From the NCBI RefSeq assembly GCF_014649035.1, contig NZ_BMSG01000009.1:124001-188000 (forward strand): a stretch of DNA of 64,000 bases. Direction: 5' to 3'. Numbering within the stretch: the first letter of the stretch is position 1; the number at the start of each line of letters is the position of its first letter. Source of the DNA: Streptomyces sindenensis (lineage in GTDB: Bacteria; Actinomycetota; Actinomycetes; Streptomycetales; Streptomycetaceae). The position numbers were made by a program, and so were the translations under genes. Under the pieces are notes generated by a model. It saw only the letters and a list, made by a program, of their open reading frames with translations. It was not told where the DNA came from and did no database searches. Below are positions 53,901 to 61,465 of the stretch, one piece after another.

Positions 53901-54730
53901 TCCGTCACCGGCTGTTCGGCCACGACAGCCTGCTCCGGCTCCGCGACGATCTGCTCCGGCTGCTGAACCGGCTCGGCAGCGGGCTGCTCGGCGGCAGGCA
54001 CCGGCTCCGCCACGGGCTGCTCCGGCTGGGCCGCTCCCCACGGGGCGCCGGCCTGCGGCGGGATCTCGCCGAGCTGCGGGCCCGGCAGGGCCGAGGGGTC
54101 CTCGGCCGGGATGTCCAAGTACTCGGGGCCGGTCGTCGGCGGGCCCGCGTGGCGTGCGGGGGCGGCGGTCCGCGTGGAACCGGCGGGGCCGCGGTCGGCC
54201 AGGGAGCGTACGACGCCGCCCTGTGTGCCGCCGCCGTACGACGGGGGGTCGGCGGCGGCCGGGCCCCGGTGCAGGGGGCGGCGCGCGGGGGCGGGGGCGG
54301 TGTGCGCGCCCACCGGTGCGGGGGCGGGCGCCGGGACGCGTACGCCGTTGAGGTCCACGGAGCCGGAGTCGCGGCCAACGGTCTCGTGCGTGCTGGGCGT
54401 CTCAGCGGCGGGGGCTGCCTGGACCTGCTGCGCGGACACCTGCGGCTGGGGCTGCACCGGACCGTGCTCGGCCACGGGCGGCACCGCCGGCTGCGCGAGG
54501 GGCTGGCCCTGCGCGAGGGCGGGGGCAGGGGCAGGGGCGGCCTGATGGTCGCTCCAGGCGCCCTGGGAGGTCGGCATCAGCAGGAGGTCGTCGTCCTCGG
54601 GAGTGTGCTCGGGAGTGTGCTCGGAGGGGTCGAGGAAGGTGTGCGCGTCCGGGGCGGGGACGCCCGGCTGCTCCACCATGCCTGCGTTCTCCGGCAGTCC
54701 CTCGCCCGGGATCTGGCCGGTGTCAGTCAT
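50930..54730 (-). CDS. cobT: BluB-CobT fusion with a very long low-complexity N terminus
   Basis: A 1266-residue protein. Residues about 910-1266 are CobT, which activates dimethylbenzimidazole as alpha-ribazole phosphate (KPAGALGMLE, FAGDHGVHAQGVTAWP, GEMGIANTTASAA, GRGTGI). Residues about 690-905 are a nitroreductase-fold BluB domain (RERRDIRNGFRSDPIPHEVL, APSVGHSQPWDFVVI, GLGVGWVSFFDE) that makes dimethylbenzimidazole from FMNH2. So two consecutive steps for the lower ligand of cobalamin are joined. The first 690 residues are Pro/Ala/Glu/Gln/Val-rich with no recognisable domain. ATG at 54730 after GAGGGG. Confidence 0.93.
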   Translation of the reverse strand: MTDTGQIPGEGLPENAGMVEQPGVPAPDAHTFLDPSEHTPEHTPEDDDLLLMPTSQGAWSDHQAAPAPAPALAQGQPLAQPAVPPVAEHGPVQPQPQVSAQQVQAAPAAETPSTHETVGRDSGSVDLNGVRVPAPAPAPVGAHTAPAPARRPLHRGPAAADPPSYGGGTQGGVVRSLADRGPAGSTRTAAPARHAGPPTTGPEYLDIPAEDPSALPGPQLGEIPPQAGAPWGAAQPEQPVAEPVPAAEQPAAEPVQQPEQIVAEPEQAVVAEQPVTEPAVAEQAEAVTEPAVAEQADQAEAVAEQPVPAEQPVQTAPPVQQPEQAPVSAPEDALAAPAAPAEQLHQPVQPDQPDQPAQPAQPVQPAQPAAGVQPEPAPEAVPAETVVPGPVAVAMPPAGPILVPEPEAAQPQAPAEPVEAPVQLPADEVTAQELPEPVEPVEPVEAQQAVAVTPESAAPAAPMEAAAPEPQAPVEAQPVVEPVAQPDPAVQPEQVAQPEQEQPVEPTPAAAVAEGPEAVVAPEPAVAQPEQMAVPPTPEPVQPEPAQPELAAEEPELATAEPVAAEPVAPAEAVAEETAGGDAPEQEAAPAPAPVVEPPVAVTEPEAAPVVAPDAEDGTGPEVIETPELLPEQQPQPQAHAEEAQAEAARQFQESPRHAEAEQQPVAAAPPEESVEPLEAVESAEQPAATPPAPGYDDAEREAVLRVMRERRDIRNGFRSDPIPHEVLLRVLEAAHTAPSVGHSQPWDFVVIRSAETRRSMHELAQRQRDAYAKSLPKGRAKQFKELKIEAILDTPVNIVVTADPTRGGRHTLGRHTQPQMAPYSSALAVENLWLAARAEGLGVGWVSFFDEREMVRALGLPEHLEVVAYLCVGYVDEFPEEPELLQAGWSKRRPLSWVVHEETYGRRALPGAEPHDLLQETISAIRPLDAKALGEAWERQKRMTKPAGALGMLEIISAQLSGLSRMCPPPIPEPAAVAIFAGDHGVHAQGVTAWPQEVTAQMVANFLGGGAVCNAFAAQVGAEVCVVDVGVATDLPATPGLLPRKVRPGTADFTTGPALTREEVLAAIEVGIETARDLVAAGNKALLTGEMGIANTTASAALICVYTGIDAAEVTGRGTGINDEMHARKVDVVRRALDLHQPDPADPIGVLAAVGGLEHAAMAGFLLGGASLRTPVILDGVSAGAAALVARAIAPEALAACIAGHRSAEPGHVAALNKLGLRPLVDLDLRLGEGTGALLALPIVQSAARAMHEVATFDSAGVTEK

Positions 54731-55062
54731 GCGTACCCCTCGCCCATCGTCAGTGCTCCTTCGGCCCTTCGCCCGGGACGCCGAACCACGGCACGCCGGT
54801 GCTCGTCATCAAGAACGAGCGGGCTCGCCGCGCGGCACGAAACGCCCGCGGGCTTCCTATTCTCGCGGCCGATCGCCGCCGCGACAGGCAGTTCTGCCAC
54901 GGCTCACTGTGGACTGCGCCACGTTGCGCGTCCCCCGGGTTGTGCCGTACCACAGGGCGGACCAAAACAGTCCACTTTTCCGGACATTGACGAACGAAAC
55001 GACGAACGCCCGGGCGCGGTACAACAATCGGCCAGCCTACCTCGCGTACCGGGCGTAACGGA
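54731..55062. other. Intergenic region upstream of the BluB-CobT gene
   Basis: 332 bases between cobL and cobT on the minus strand. It contains a 19-codon mini-ORF (54750-54809, minus: MTSTGVPWFGVPGEGPKEH) whose codons are almost all GC-ending, ending just before cobT. No cobalamin riboswitch core could be aligned. Confidence 0.45.
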
Positions 55063-56301
55063 TCAGGGGGCGAGGTCCGAACGCCCCGCGGAGAGAAGGA
55101 ACACGACGGACCTCTCCCGCTCGGTCCACACCTCGGTGTCCAGGTCGACGGACTGGAGCAGCGAGCATTCGACGGTGTAGCCGTTGCCGGTGAGGGCCGC
55201 GCCGAGCGCCTCGGCCTCGTCCCGGTTGGAGGCGTGCGTGACGATGCGTTCCGGCCGCCGGTCCACGACGGCCCGGACCACCGGGGCTCCCCCGCCGCCG
55301 ATCCGTACGACGTCGGGTTCGGGCAGCCGTTCCAGGACGTGCGGGGCGCTGCCGCGGACGACCTGGACGGGGACGCCGAAGGCGCGGGCGGCGGCCTCGG
55401 TGCGGGCGCAGGCGGCCGGGTCGGCGTCCACGGCGAGGACCGCCGCGCCGAAGCGGGCCGCCTCGACGGCGAGGGCGCCACTGCCGGAGCCGATGTCCCA
55501 GAGCAGGTCGCCGGTGCGGGGGCCGAGGCGGGCGAGCTGCGCGGCGCGCAGTCCGGGGAACTCGCCCTCGCCGGACTCCTGCATGCGTTCGGCCCCGGCG
55601 GCCCGGTAGGCGCGGGCGGGCAGGGCCCAGCCGCGTATGCCCTGGGGGTAGGCGGGTTGGCGGCCGGCGATCCAGGCGCCCGCCGCGGTGGTCTCGGGGC
55701 CACTGCCGATGACGATCACGACGTTGGGGTCGCGCCAGGCGTGGTCGGCCGCCTTGTCGGAGGTGAGGACGGTGACGCGTTCGCGGTCGGTGCCCAGCTC
55801 CTCGCAGATGACGAAGGTGCGGTGGATCCCGTCGAGCAGGAGGGCCAGTTCGGCGGGGCCGGCGCCCGGTGAGGTGAGGACGGCGACCTTGTGGTGGGCG
55901 CGGCAGACGTTGACCGCGCGGCGCAGGGTGCGGGGGTGGGCGACGACGATCTGGGCGTCGTCCCACGGCATACCGGCCCGGGCGAAGGCGGTGGCCACGG
56001 AGGAGACGGCGGGGACGACCTCGACCTCCAGGCCGTGTTCGCGGGCGCGCAGGGTGCGGACGACGCCGAAGAAACCGGGGTCGCCGTCGGCCAGGACCAC
56101 GGCGCTGCCGCGGTGTCCGGCGATCCTGCGGGCGGCGAGGTCGACGCTGCCGAGTCTGATGCGTTCGGCGTTCGGGGGCACTTCCGGCAGGGCGAGGTGG
56201 TGGGCGGCGCCGGCGACGAGCGTGGCGGCCGAGAGCGCGGCCGTGGCCGCTCCGGGCAGTGGCGAGCCGTCCCAGCCGATCACCGTGACCCGGTCGGCCA
56301 T
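55063..56301 (-). CDS. cobL: Precorrin-6Y C5,15-methyltransferase (decarboxylating), CobL/CbiET
   Basis: A 412-residue two-domain cobalamin enzyme. The N-terminal CbiE-like half (VTVIGWDGSPLP, VLADGDPGFFGVVRTL) methylates C5; the C-terminal CbiT-like half (DIGSGSGALAVEAARFGA near residue 267, AVDADPAACART, IGGGGAP) methylates C15 and decarboxylates. ATG at 56301 with AGGAGA 9 bases upstream. It is part of the minus-strand corrin block with cobT and the CysG-like gene. Confidence 0.93.
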   Translation of the reverse strand: MADRVTVIGWDGSPLPGAATAALSAATLVAGAAHHLALPEVPPNAERIRLGSVDLAARRIAGHRGSAVVLADGDPGFFGVVRTLRAREHGLEVEVVPAVSSVATAFARAGMPWDDAQIVVAHPRTLRRAVNVCRAHHKVAVLTSPGAGPAELALLLDGIHRTFVICEELGTDRERVTVLTSDKAADHAWRDPNVVIVIGSGPETTAAGAWIAGRQPAYPQGIRGWALPARAYRAAGAERMQESGEGEFPGLRAAQLARLGPRTGDLLWDIGSGSGALAVEAARFGAAVLAVDADPAACARTEAAARAFGVPVQVVRGSAPHVLERLPEPDVVRIGGGGAPVVRAVVDRRPERIVTHASNRDEAEALGAALTGNGYTVECSLLQSVDLDTEVWTERERSVVFLLSAGRSDLAP

Positions 56302-56349
56302 CGTCGTCTGTCTCCTGAGGTGTCGGAGGGGTGGGGCGTTCACCCGTGC

Positions 56350-56460
56350 GGTGCGGGGTGTTCCCTGCGGTGCGGGGGTGTTCCCCGGTGGGTGCGGGGT
56401 GTTCCCCGGCAGGTGCTGGATGCTCCCCTGCGGTGCGGGATGTTTCCCGTGCGGTGCCGG
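56350..56460. repeat. About 21-bp tandem repeat upstream of cobL
   Basis: Imperfect units begin at 56350, 56369, 56391, 56412, 56432 and 56453 (GGTGCGGGGTGTTCCCC and variants), with spacing 19-22 bp. The array lies between cobL and the GNAT gene. Each unit contains a small GGGG/CCCC inverted repeat. Confidence 0.85.
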
Positions 56461-56524
56461 GCAGGGGTGAGAGTACCTGGTCCGGACCTTGGGCCCGCGG
56501 GTGGCCCCGGGGCGGCCCTGGACT

Positions 56525-57172
56525 CTACTTCCAGTCGTTGTACGTGCCGTAGCCGCCGGCGTCCGCGAGCTGTTCGGCGACCCCTTCGAGGTCCTCGGGG
56601 AGGAGTCCCCAGACGATCAGGTCGGTGCGGATGTCGGTCCAGCCGCCGTCGGTGCCGTTCTCGGTGCGGGTGCGGGCGATACGGGCGTTGCGCAGGACGC
56701 CCTCGCTGATGCAGCCGAGCTTCTGGGCGACCTGCTGGGAGGCGGTGTTGTCGGCGGGGGTGCGCAGCTCGATGCGTTCGAAGCCCTGGTCGCGGAAGAG
56801 CCATTCGGCTATGGCGAGCACGGATTCGGTGGCGTACCCCTCGCCGCGGGCCCAGGGGGCCGTGATGTAGCGGACCTCCGTGGAGCGGGTGCGCCAGTCG
56901 GTGTTGAGGAGGCGGACGCTGCCGACGAGCCGCTGGGTGAGGAACTCGGTGACGGCGAGGGCGATGCCCTGGCCGCCGGTGCGTTCGGCGGGGGCGATTC
57001 TGCGGACCCAGCGTTCGGCGTCGACCTGGGTGTACGGGTTCGGTCCGTCCATCCACGCGACGACCGCCTCGTCGTTCATCATCTCGATGTACGCGGGGAT
57101 GTCGGCCATCTCGAAGGGGCGCATCACCAACCTGTCCGTGCTGATGGAGATGGACGGAAAGGTGGTAGTCAT
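56525..57172 (-). CDS. RimJ/RimL-like GNAT acetyltransferase
   Basis: A 215-residue GNAT. STDRLVMRPFEMADIPAY opens the domain, VRYITAPWARGEGYATESVL is the acetyl-CoA loop, and RIELRTPADNTASQQVAQKLG is the RimJ/RimL-type helix. It may acetylate a ribosomal protein N terminus or a small molecule. ATG at 57172 with GGAG six bases upstream; the frame is open further but without a better start. Confidence 0.9.
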   Translation of the reverse strand: MTTTFPSISISTDRLVMRPFEMADIPAYIEMMNDEAVVAWMDGPNPYTQVDAERWVRRIAPAERTGGQGIALAVTEFLTQRLVGSVRLLNTDWRTRSTEVRYITAPWARGEGYATESVLAIAEWLFRDQGFERIELRTPADNTASQQVAQKLGCISEGVLRNARIARTRTENGTDGGWTDIRTDLIVWGLLPEDLEGVAEQLADAGGYGTYNDWK

Positions 57173-57250
57173 GCGCAGCTCCATGCCGAGGACCGGGTAA
57201 AAGCACAGCATGCAGCATCGGGTCCGCCTTGCGCATGGGCGGGTCGGCAC

Positions 57251-57294
57251 GACGGAGCCCCGCGCCTCCGGGGAGGGAGGGGCGGGGCTCCGTC
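57251..57294 (-). terminator. Terminator after metQ
   Basis: GACGGAGCCCCGC (57251-57263) pairs with 57282-57294 over 13 bp; the loop is GC-rich. It lies 20 bases past the metQ stop. Confidence 0.75.
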
Positions 57295-57313
57295 GGCAAG
57301 TGCCGGGCAGGCG

Positions 57314-58180
57314 TCAGGACTTGGCGGGGGCGCCGAAGGCCGGGACGATCGAGCCCTGGTAGGTGTCCTCGATGAACTTCTTGACCTCGTCGGAGTTGAG
57401 GAGCTTCGCGAGCTTCTCGACGCGCGGGTCCTTCTCGTTGCCGTCCTTGACCGCCAGGAAGTTGGCGTACGGGTTGCCCTCGGCCTTCTCCAGGGCGATG
57501 GAGTCCTTGCCGGGCTCCAGCTCGGCCTCGATGGCGTAGTTGCCGTTGATGACGGCGGCGTCCACGTCGTTCAGGGCGCGGGGCACGGTGGCGGCCTCCA
57601 GCTCCTTGAACTCCAGGCCCTTCTTGTCGATGATGTCGCTCAGCTTGGCGCTGGTGCCGACGCCGTCCTTGAGGGTGATGAGGCCGTTCTCGGCGAGCAG
57701 CTGGAGTGCGCGGCCGCCGTTGGTGGTGTCGTTGGGGACGGCTATGGTCTGGCCGGCCTTGATGTCCTTGAGGTCCTTGACCTTGTTGGAGTAGAGGCCG
57801 AGCGGCTCCAGGTGGACGTCGACCACCGGGACGATGGTGGTCTTCTGCTTGGCGTTGAAGTCGTCCAGGTAGGGCTTGTGCTGGAAGAAGTTGGCGTCGA
57901 CCTGGCCGTTCTGGGTGGCGGTGTTCGGCAGGACGTAGTCCGTGAACTCCTTGACCTCCAGCTTGAGGCCTTCCTGGTCCGCCAGGTTCTTCTTGACGAA
58001 GTTCAGGATGTCGGCGTGGGGCGTCGGGGACGCGGCGACGACGAGGGCCTTGGAGGTGTCGGCGTTCGCGCCGGTCCCGCTCTTGGACGCCGGGTCGGAG
58101 GACGTACCGCAGGCGCTGAGGCCGATGGCGAGGGCGGCGGTGGCGGCGGCAGCCGCGGTGATCTTGATGTTCTTGCGCAC
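57314..58180 (-). CDS. metQ: D/L-methionine ABC transporter substrate-binding lipoprotein MetQ
   Basis: A 288-residue lipoprotein of the NlpA family. The signal peptide ends in the lipobox LSAC (Cys24). The binding domain starts VVAASPTPHADIL and contains NFFQHKPYLDDFN and VPNDTTNGGRALQLL, typical of methionine binders. GTG at 58180 with GAGG upstream. Last gene of metN-metI-metQ, about 86 bases after metI. Confidence 0.94.
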   Translation of the reverse strand: MRKNIKITAAAAATAALAIGLSACGTSSDPASKSGTGANADTSKALVVAASPTPHADILNFVKKNLADQEGLKLEVKEFTDYVLPNTATQNGQVDANFFQHKPYLDDFNAKQKTTIVPVVDVHLEPLGLYSNKVKDLKDIKAGQTIAVPNDTTNGGRALQLLAENGLITLKDGVGTSAKLSDIIDKKGLEFKELEAATVPRALNDVDAAVINGNYAIEAELEPGKDSIALEKAEGNPYANFLAVKDGNEKDPRVEKLAKLLNSDEVKKFIEDTYQGSIVPAFGAPAKS

Positions 58181-58266
58181 GAAAAGTGCCTCTTTCTTAC
58201 TGGTGGTGCGCCCGGACAAGGAGTTCGGGCTCGGTGGGGACGGAAAGTTCTGGGGGCGGGCCGGCC

Positions 58267-58938
58267 TCAGGAGGCGGTGCGGCCGCGGCGGGCCAGCAGC
58301 CGGACGGTGAGGTCGCCGATCAGCTGGATCACGGTGACGATGACGATCAGCAGCGCGACGGTGATCAGCATGAACTGGTTGTCGAAGCGCTGGAATCCGT
58401 AGGTGACGGCCTTGGAGCCGAGCCCTTCGCCGCCGACCGCACCGGCCATCGCGGAGTAGCCGATGAGCACGATGAGGGTGGTGGTGACGCCCGAGACGAG
58501 CGAGGGCAGGGCCTGTGGGAGGAGCACCTTGCGGACGATCGTGGGGATGGAGCCGCCCATCGACTGGACCGCTTCGACGAGCCCGTGGTCGACCTCGCGG
58601 ATCGCCGTCTCGACGAGCCGGGCGAAGAACGGGATGGCGCCGACGGCGAGCGGCACGATCATCGCGGTGGGGCCGATGAAGGTGCCGACGACCCAGGTGG
58701 TGAAGGGGATCAGGGCGATCAGCAGGATGATGAAGGGCAGCGAGCGGCCGATGTTCACGATCACGCCGATGACCTTGTTCACCACGGTGTTCTGGAGCAG
58801 TCCGCCCTTGTCGGTGAGGACCAGCAGTACACCGAGCGGCAGTCCGCCGACGACGGTGACCAGGGCGGACCACAGCACCATGTAGAGGGTGTCGTAGGTG
58901 CCCTGGGTCAGCAGGGGCTGCATCTCGGACCAGGTCAC
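58267..58938 (-). CDS. metI: Methionine ABC transporter permease MetI
   Basis: A 223-residue permease with about five helices. GTYDTLYMVLWSALVTVVGG and the ABC-interacting EAA loop region (GLVEAVQSMGGSIPTIVRKV) are clear. GTG at 58938 overlaps the metN stop (GTGA) and has a strong AAGGAGG site. Confidence 0.95.
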   Translation of the reverse strand: MTWSEMQPLLTQGTYDTLYMVLWSALVTVVGGLPLGVLLVLTDKGGLLQNTVVNKVIGVIVNIGRSLPFIILLIALIPFTTWVVGTFIGPTAMIVPLAVGAIPFFARLVETAIREVDHGLVEAVQSMGGSIPTIVRKVLLPQALPSLVSGVTTTLIVLIGYSAMAGAVGGEGLGSKAVTYGFQRFDNQFMLITVALLIVIVTVIQLIGDLTVRLLARRGRTAS

Positions 58939-60014
58939 TTGACGACCTCCTTGGTGATCGCGGCGGGCGTCTGCTCCGGTACGAGGGGGGCGGCGGCGGT
59001 CGCGGCGCTCCCGCCGTCGACGACCTCGGCCTGGAGGCCCTGCTCACGGAGGAAACCGATGGGGACGACGTTCTCCTCGAACCGGCCGGGCAGTTCGATG
59101 CGCATCCGGCCGATCTGCTTGCCGCCGACGGTGTCCATCGCGGCGCCGAGGATCGAGATGTCGATGTTGTACGTCCGCGAGAGCTGGGAGATGACCGGCT
59201 GGGAGGCCGACTCCCCGTGGAAGGTGACGTCGACGACCGTGCGGTCCGGGCCGGAGGCGGTCCCGCCGACCGGGAACAGCTCGTCGGCCAGTTCGGAGCC
59301 GGGGGTGGCGAGGAGTTCGCCGACGGTCCCGGACTCGACGATCCGGCCGCGCCGCATGAGCGCGGCGGAGTCGCAGATGGTCTTCACCACGTCCATCTCG
59401 TGGGTGATGAGCAGGACGGTGAGGCCGAGCTGCTGGTTGAGGTCGCGCAGCAACTGGAGGATGGAGCGGGTGGTCTCGGGGTCGAGCGCGGAGGTCGCCT
59501 CGTCGGAGAGCAGCACCTGGGGGTCGCCCGCGAGGGCGCGGGCTATGCCCACGCGCTGCTTCTGGCCGCCGGAGAGCTGGCCGGGGTAGGACTTCGCCTT
59601 GTCGGCGAGACCGACCAGGTCCAGCAGCTCCCTGGCCTTGCGGGTGCGCGCCTGGCCGGAGACGCCGAGGATCTCCAGGGGCAGTTCGATGTTGTCCAGG
59701 ACGGTGCGGGAGTCCAGCAGGTTGAAGTGCTGGAAGACCATGCCGATGCGGGTGCGCGCCCGGCGCAGCTCGGCGCTCGCCCGCCGGCCGCGGCCGGCGA
59801 GGGCGGTGAGGTCCTGGCCGGCCACCGTGACGGTGCCGGAGGTGGGGCGTTCCAGGAGGTTGACGCAGCGGATGAGGGAGGACTTGCCGGCGCCGCTCTG
59901 TCCGATGACGCCGTACACCTCGCCTTCGCGGACGTGCAGGTCGACGCCGTCGAGTGCGGTGACCTCACGGTCGCGCGACTGGTAGACCTTCGTGAGGCCC
60001 GTCGTGGTGATCAC
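58935..60014 (-). CDS. metN: Methionine ABC transporter ATPase MetN
   Basis: A 359-residue ATPase. Walker A GQSGAGKSS (38-46), signature LSGGQKQRVGIARALA, Walker B VLLSDEATSALD, and the C-terminal NIL regulatory domain (VVDVTFHGESASQPVISQL) that senses methionine. GTG at 60014. First gene of metNIQ; a leader peptide ORF and a palindrome lie upstream. Confidence 0.95.
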   Translation of the reverse strand: MITTTGLTKVYQSRDREVTALDGVDLHVREGEVYGVIGQSGAGKSSLIRCVNLLERPTSGTVTVAGQDLTALAGRGRRASAELRRARTRIGMVFQHFNLLDSRTVLDNIELPLEILGVSGQARTRKARELLDLVGLADKAKSYPGQLSGGQKQRVGIARALAGDPQVLLSDEATSALDPETTRSILQLLRDLNQQLGLTVLLITHEMDVVKTICDSAALMRRGRIVESGTVGELLATPGSELADELFPVGGTASGPDRTVVDVTFHGESASQPVISQLSRTYNIDISILGAAMDTVGGKQIGRMRIELPGRFEENVVPIGFLREQGLQAEVVDGGSAATAAAPLVPEQTPAAITKEVVK

Positions 60015-60230
60015 AGGGGGTTTCCGTCACTGTCGAGTGCGCGGCGCGGTGTCCGCCGGGCACGGGGCATTCGTCGAGGAGACTGTTCGGGCTGGTGGGC
60101 CGGAGGATGTCTCGGCATGGCTCGGGCGGCGATCGGCCGGGGCGGCACATGCGCGGGCAGGCTCGTTCCAGGGACTGCGAACGGCACAGGCTCGGTCTCG
60201 CTTCGGGGCGCGAGGCTCAGGCGGGGGCCC

Positions 60231-60317
60231 TCAGAAGGCGCGCATTCGACACATACAACGAGCACCGGGCGTGCTGATCGCCTCGGTCGCAAGGGTGCGG
60301 CTGCTCGTCGTGGTCAT
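60231..60317 (-). CDS. Candidate Cys/Met leader peptide of metNIQ
   Basis: A 28-codon ORF ending 217 bases before metN. It starts MTTTSSRTLATEAISTPGA and ends RCMCRMRAF, so two Cys (both TGT) and two Met codons are packed into the last eight residues, alongside CGT and CGA, which are uncommon in this DNA. A GTTTTACTT stretch 4-12 bases before the ATG suggests a leaderless start. The layout fits an attenuator that senses charged tRNA-Cys or tRNA-Met. No database check was possible. Confidence 0.55.
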   Translation of the reverse strand: MTTTSSRTLATEAISTPGARCMCRMRAF

Positions 60318-60355
60318 GGGCCAAGTAAAACAGACGTGAGGTCGCGGCGATCCCG

Positions 60356-60376
60356 ACTGTCCGCATAGCGGACAGT
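60356..60376. promoter_or_regulatory. Palindromic operator candidate upstream of the met leader
   Basis: ACTGTCCGC and GCGGACAGT form a perfect 9-bp inverted repeat with a 3-base centre (ATA). It lies about 39 bases upstream of the leader ORF start, where an activator would bind. TGTCCGC/GCGGACA arms recall operators of IclR-family regulators; that link is inference. Confidence 0.55.
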
Positions 60377-60598
60377 GCTGGATGGTCGGACGCTCGCCTT
60401 CCGGTACAGCCGAACAGCTCGACTCGTACGGCTTTGACCTGCGATGACGGGCCGGATTCGGGGGTGCATCCGGTGGCGCCCGCACCGCCGGGGAGCGGAA
60501 CCTCGCCCCCCGGTTGTGTTCAAGGCCACCCCTGCGCGGCCGGGGCGCCGGCCGCCCGGGCGGGGGCCGGGGCCGCACGCGGGCGGGCGTTCCGTCCG

Positions 60599-60604
60599 TA
60601 ATAC
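60599..60604 (+). promoter_or_regulatory. -10 element, leaderless start of the 119-residue membrane protein
   Basis: TAATAC ends 9 bases before the ATG at 60614; no ribosome site lies between, so the mRNA probably begins at or near the start codon. Confidence 0.45.
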
Positions 60605-60613
60605 CCTCGACTC

Positions 60614-60973
60614 ATGCTTGACGCCCTGACGGTCGCGGTCGCCGTGACCGCGCTCGCCCTCGCCGCCTGGTGCGGACATGCCGCCTACCGGGACCAGCCG
60701 ACGAAGGACTGGCATTTCATCGGGATGGCGGTCGTCTCCGTGCTGGCGCTGGCCCAGTTGGTGGTGGGCGTCGTGCAGCTGGCGCGCGGGGAGCGGCCGG
60801 AGCAGGGGATGGCGGTGTTCATCGCCTATCTGATCGGTTCGTTCGCCGCCGTGCCCGCGGCCGGATTCCTGTCGTTGACCGAGCGGACCCGCTGGGGCTC
60901 GGTCACGGTGGCGGCGGGCGCGGTGGTGCTGGCGGTTCTGGAGGTCCGGCTCTATGACATCTGGGGAAACTGA
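60614..60973 (+). CDS. Small four-helix membrane protein
   Basis: A 119-residue protein with four predicted helices: ALTVAVAVTALALAAWCG, FIGMAVVSVLALAQLVVGVV, VFIAYLIGSFAAVPAAGFLS, and VTVAAGAVVLAVLEVRL. Function unknown. Probably leaderless. It is followed at once by another membrane protein gene and is likely co-transcribed with it. Confidence 0.78.
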   Translation: MLDALTVAVAVTALALAAWCGHAAYRDQPTKDWHFIGMAVVSVLALAQLVVGVVQLARGERPEQGMAVFIAYLIGSFAAVPAAGFLSLTERTRWGSVTVAAGAVVLAVLEVRLYDIWGN

Positions 60974-60974
60974 C

Positions 60975-61415
60975 GTGAGCGACACCGACCGCCCCGAGGT
61001 GGCCGCGGACCCGAAGCCGGCGTTCGAGCTGGGCACCGGGCCCGGGCGGGTCCTGGTCTGGTTCTACGGGGTGTTCACGGTCGCGGCGGCCTCGCGCTCG
61101 ATCGTCCAGATGATCGTGGACTTCGACCGGGCGCCGCTGGCGTACGTGCTCTCGGCCGTGGCGGCCGTGGTGTACGGCTTCATCACGTACTCGCTGGTGC
61201 GCGGCGGGGAGAAGGCCCGCCGCGCGGCGCTGGTGTGCTGCGCGGCGGAGCTGCTGGGCGTGCTGGTCGTCGGCGCGTGGACGCTGGCCGAGCCGACCGC
61301 GTTCCCGGACGCGACGGTGTGGTCGGACTTCGGAATGGGGTACCTCTTCATCCCGGTGATCCTGCCGGTCACCGGGATGCTCTGGCTGCGCCGCGCGAAG
61401 ACGGTGACGATCTGA
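60975..61415 (+). CDS. Small membrane protein, partner of the preceding gene
   Basis: A 146-residue protein with an acidic N terminus (SDTDRPEVAADPKPAFELG) and four predicted helices (VLVWFYGVFTVAAASRSIV, AYVLSAVAAVVYGFITYSL, LVCCAAELLGVLVVGAWTL, GYLFIPVILPVTGMLWL). Function unknown. GTG at 60975 has GGGGAAAC upstream and lies one base past the previous stop; ATG at 60954 would overlap it. Confidence 0.78.
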   Translation: MSDTDRPEVAADPKPAFELGTGPGRVLVWFYGVFTVAAASRSIVQMIVDFDRAPLAYVLSAVAAVVYGFITYSLVRGGEKARRAALVCCAAELLGVLVVGAWTLAEPTAFPDATVWSDFGMGYLFIPVILPVTGMLWLRRAKTVTI

Positions 61416-61465
61416 GGCTTGCGGCTTCGCCCGCCCCGATCCCGCCCGGCCTCGCGCGGCGCCCC

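Noticed and set aside
60015-60317. SAM riboswitch before metN
   Set aside because: The conserved SAM-I/SAM-IV core sequences could not be found on the minus strand; a leader peptide fits better.
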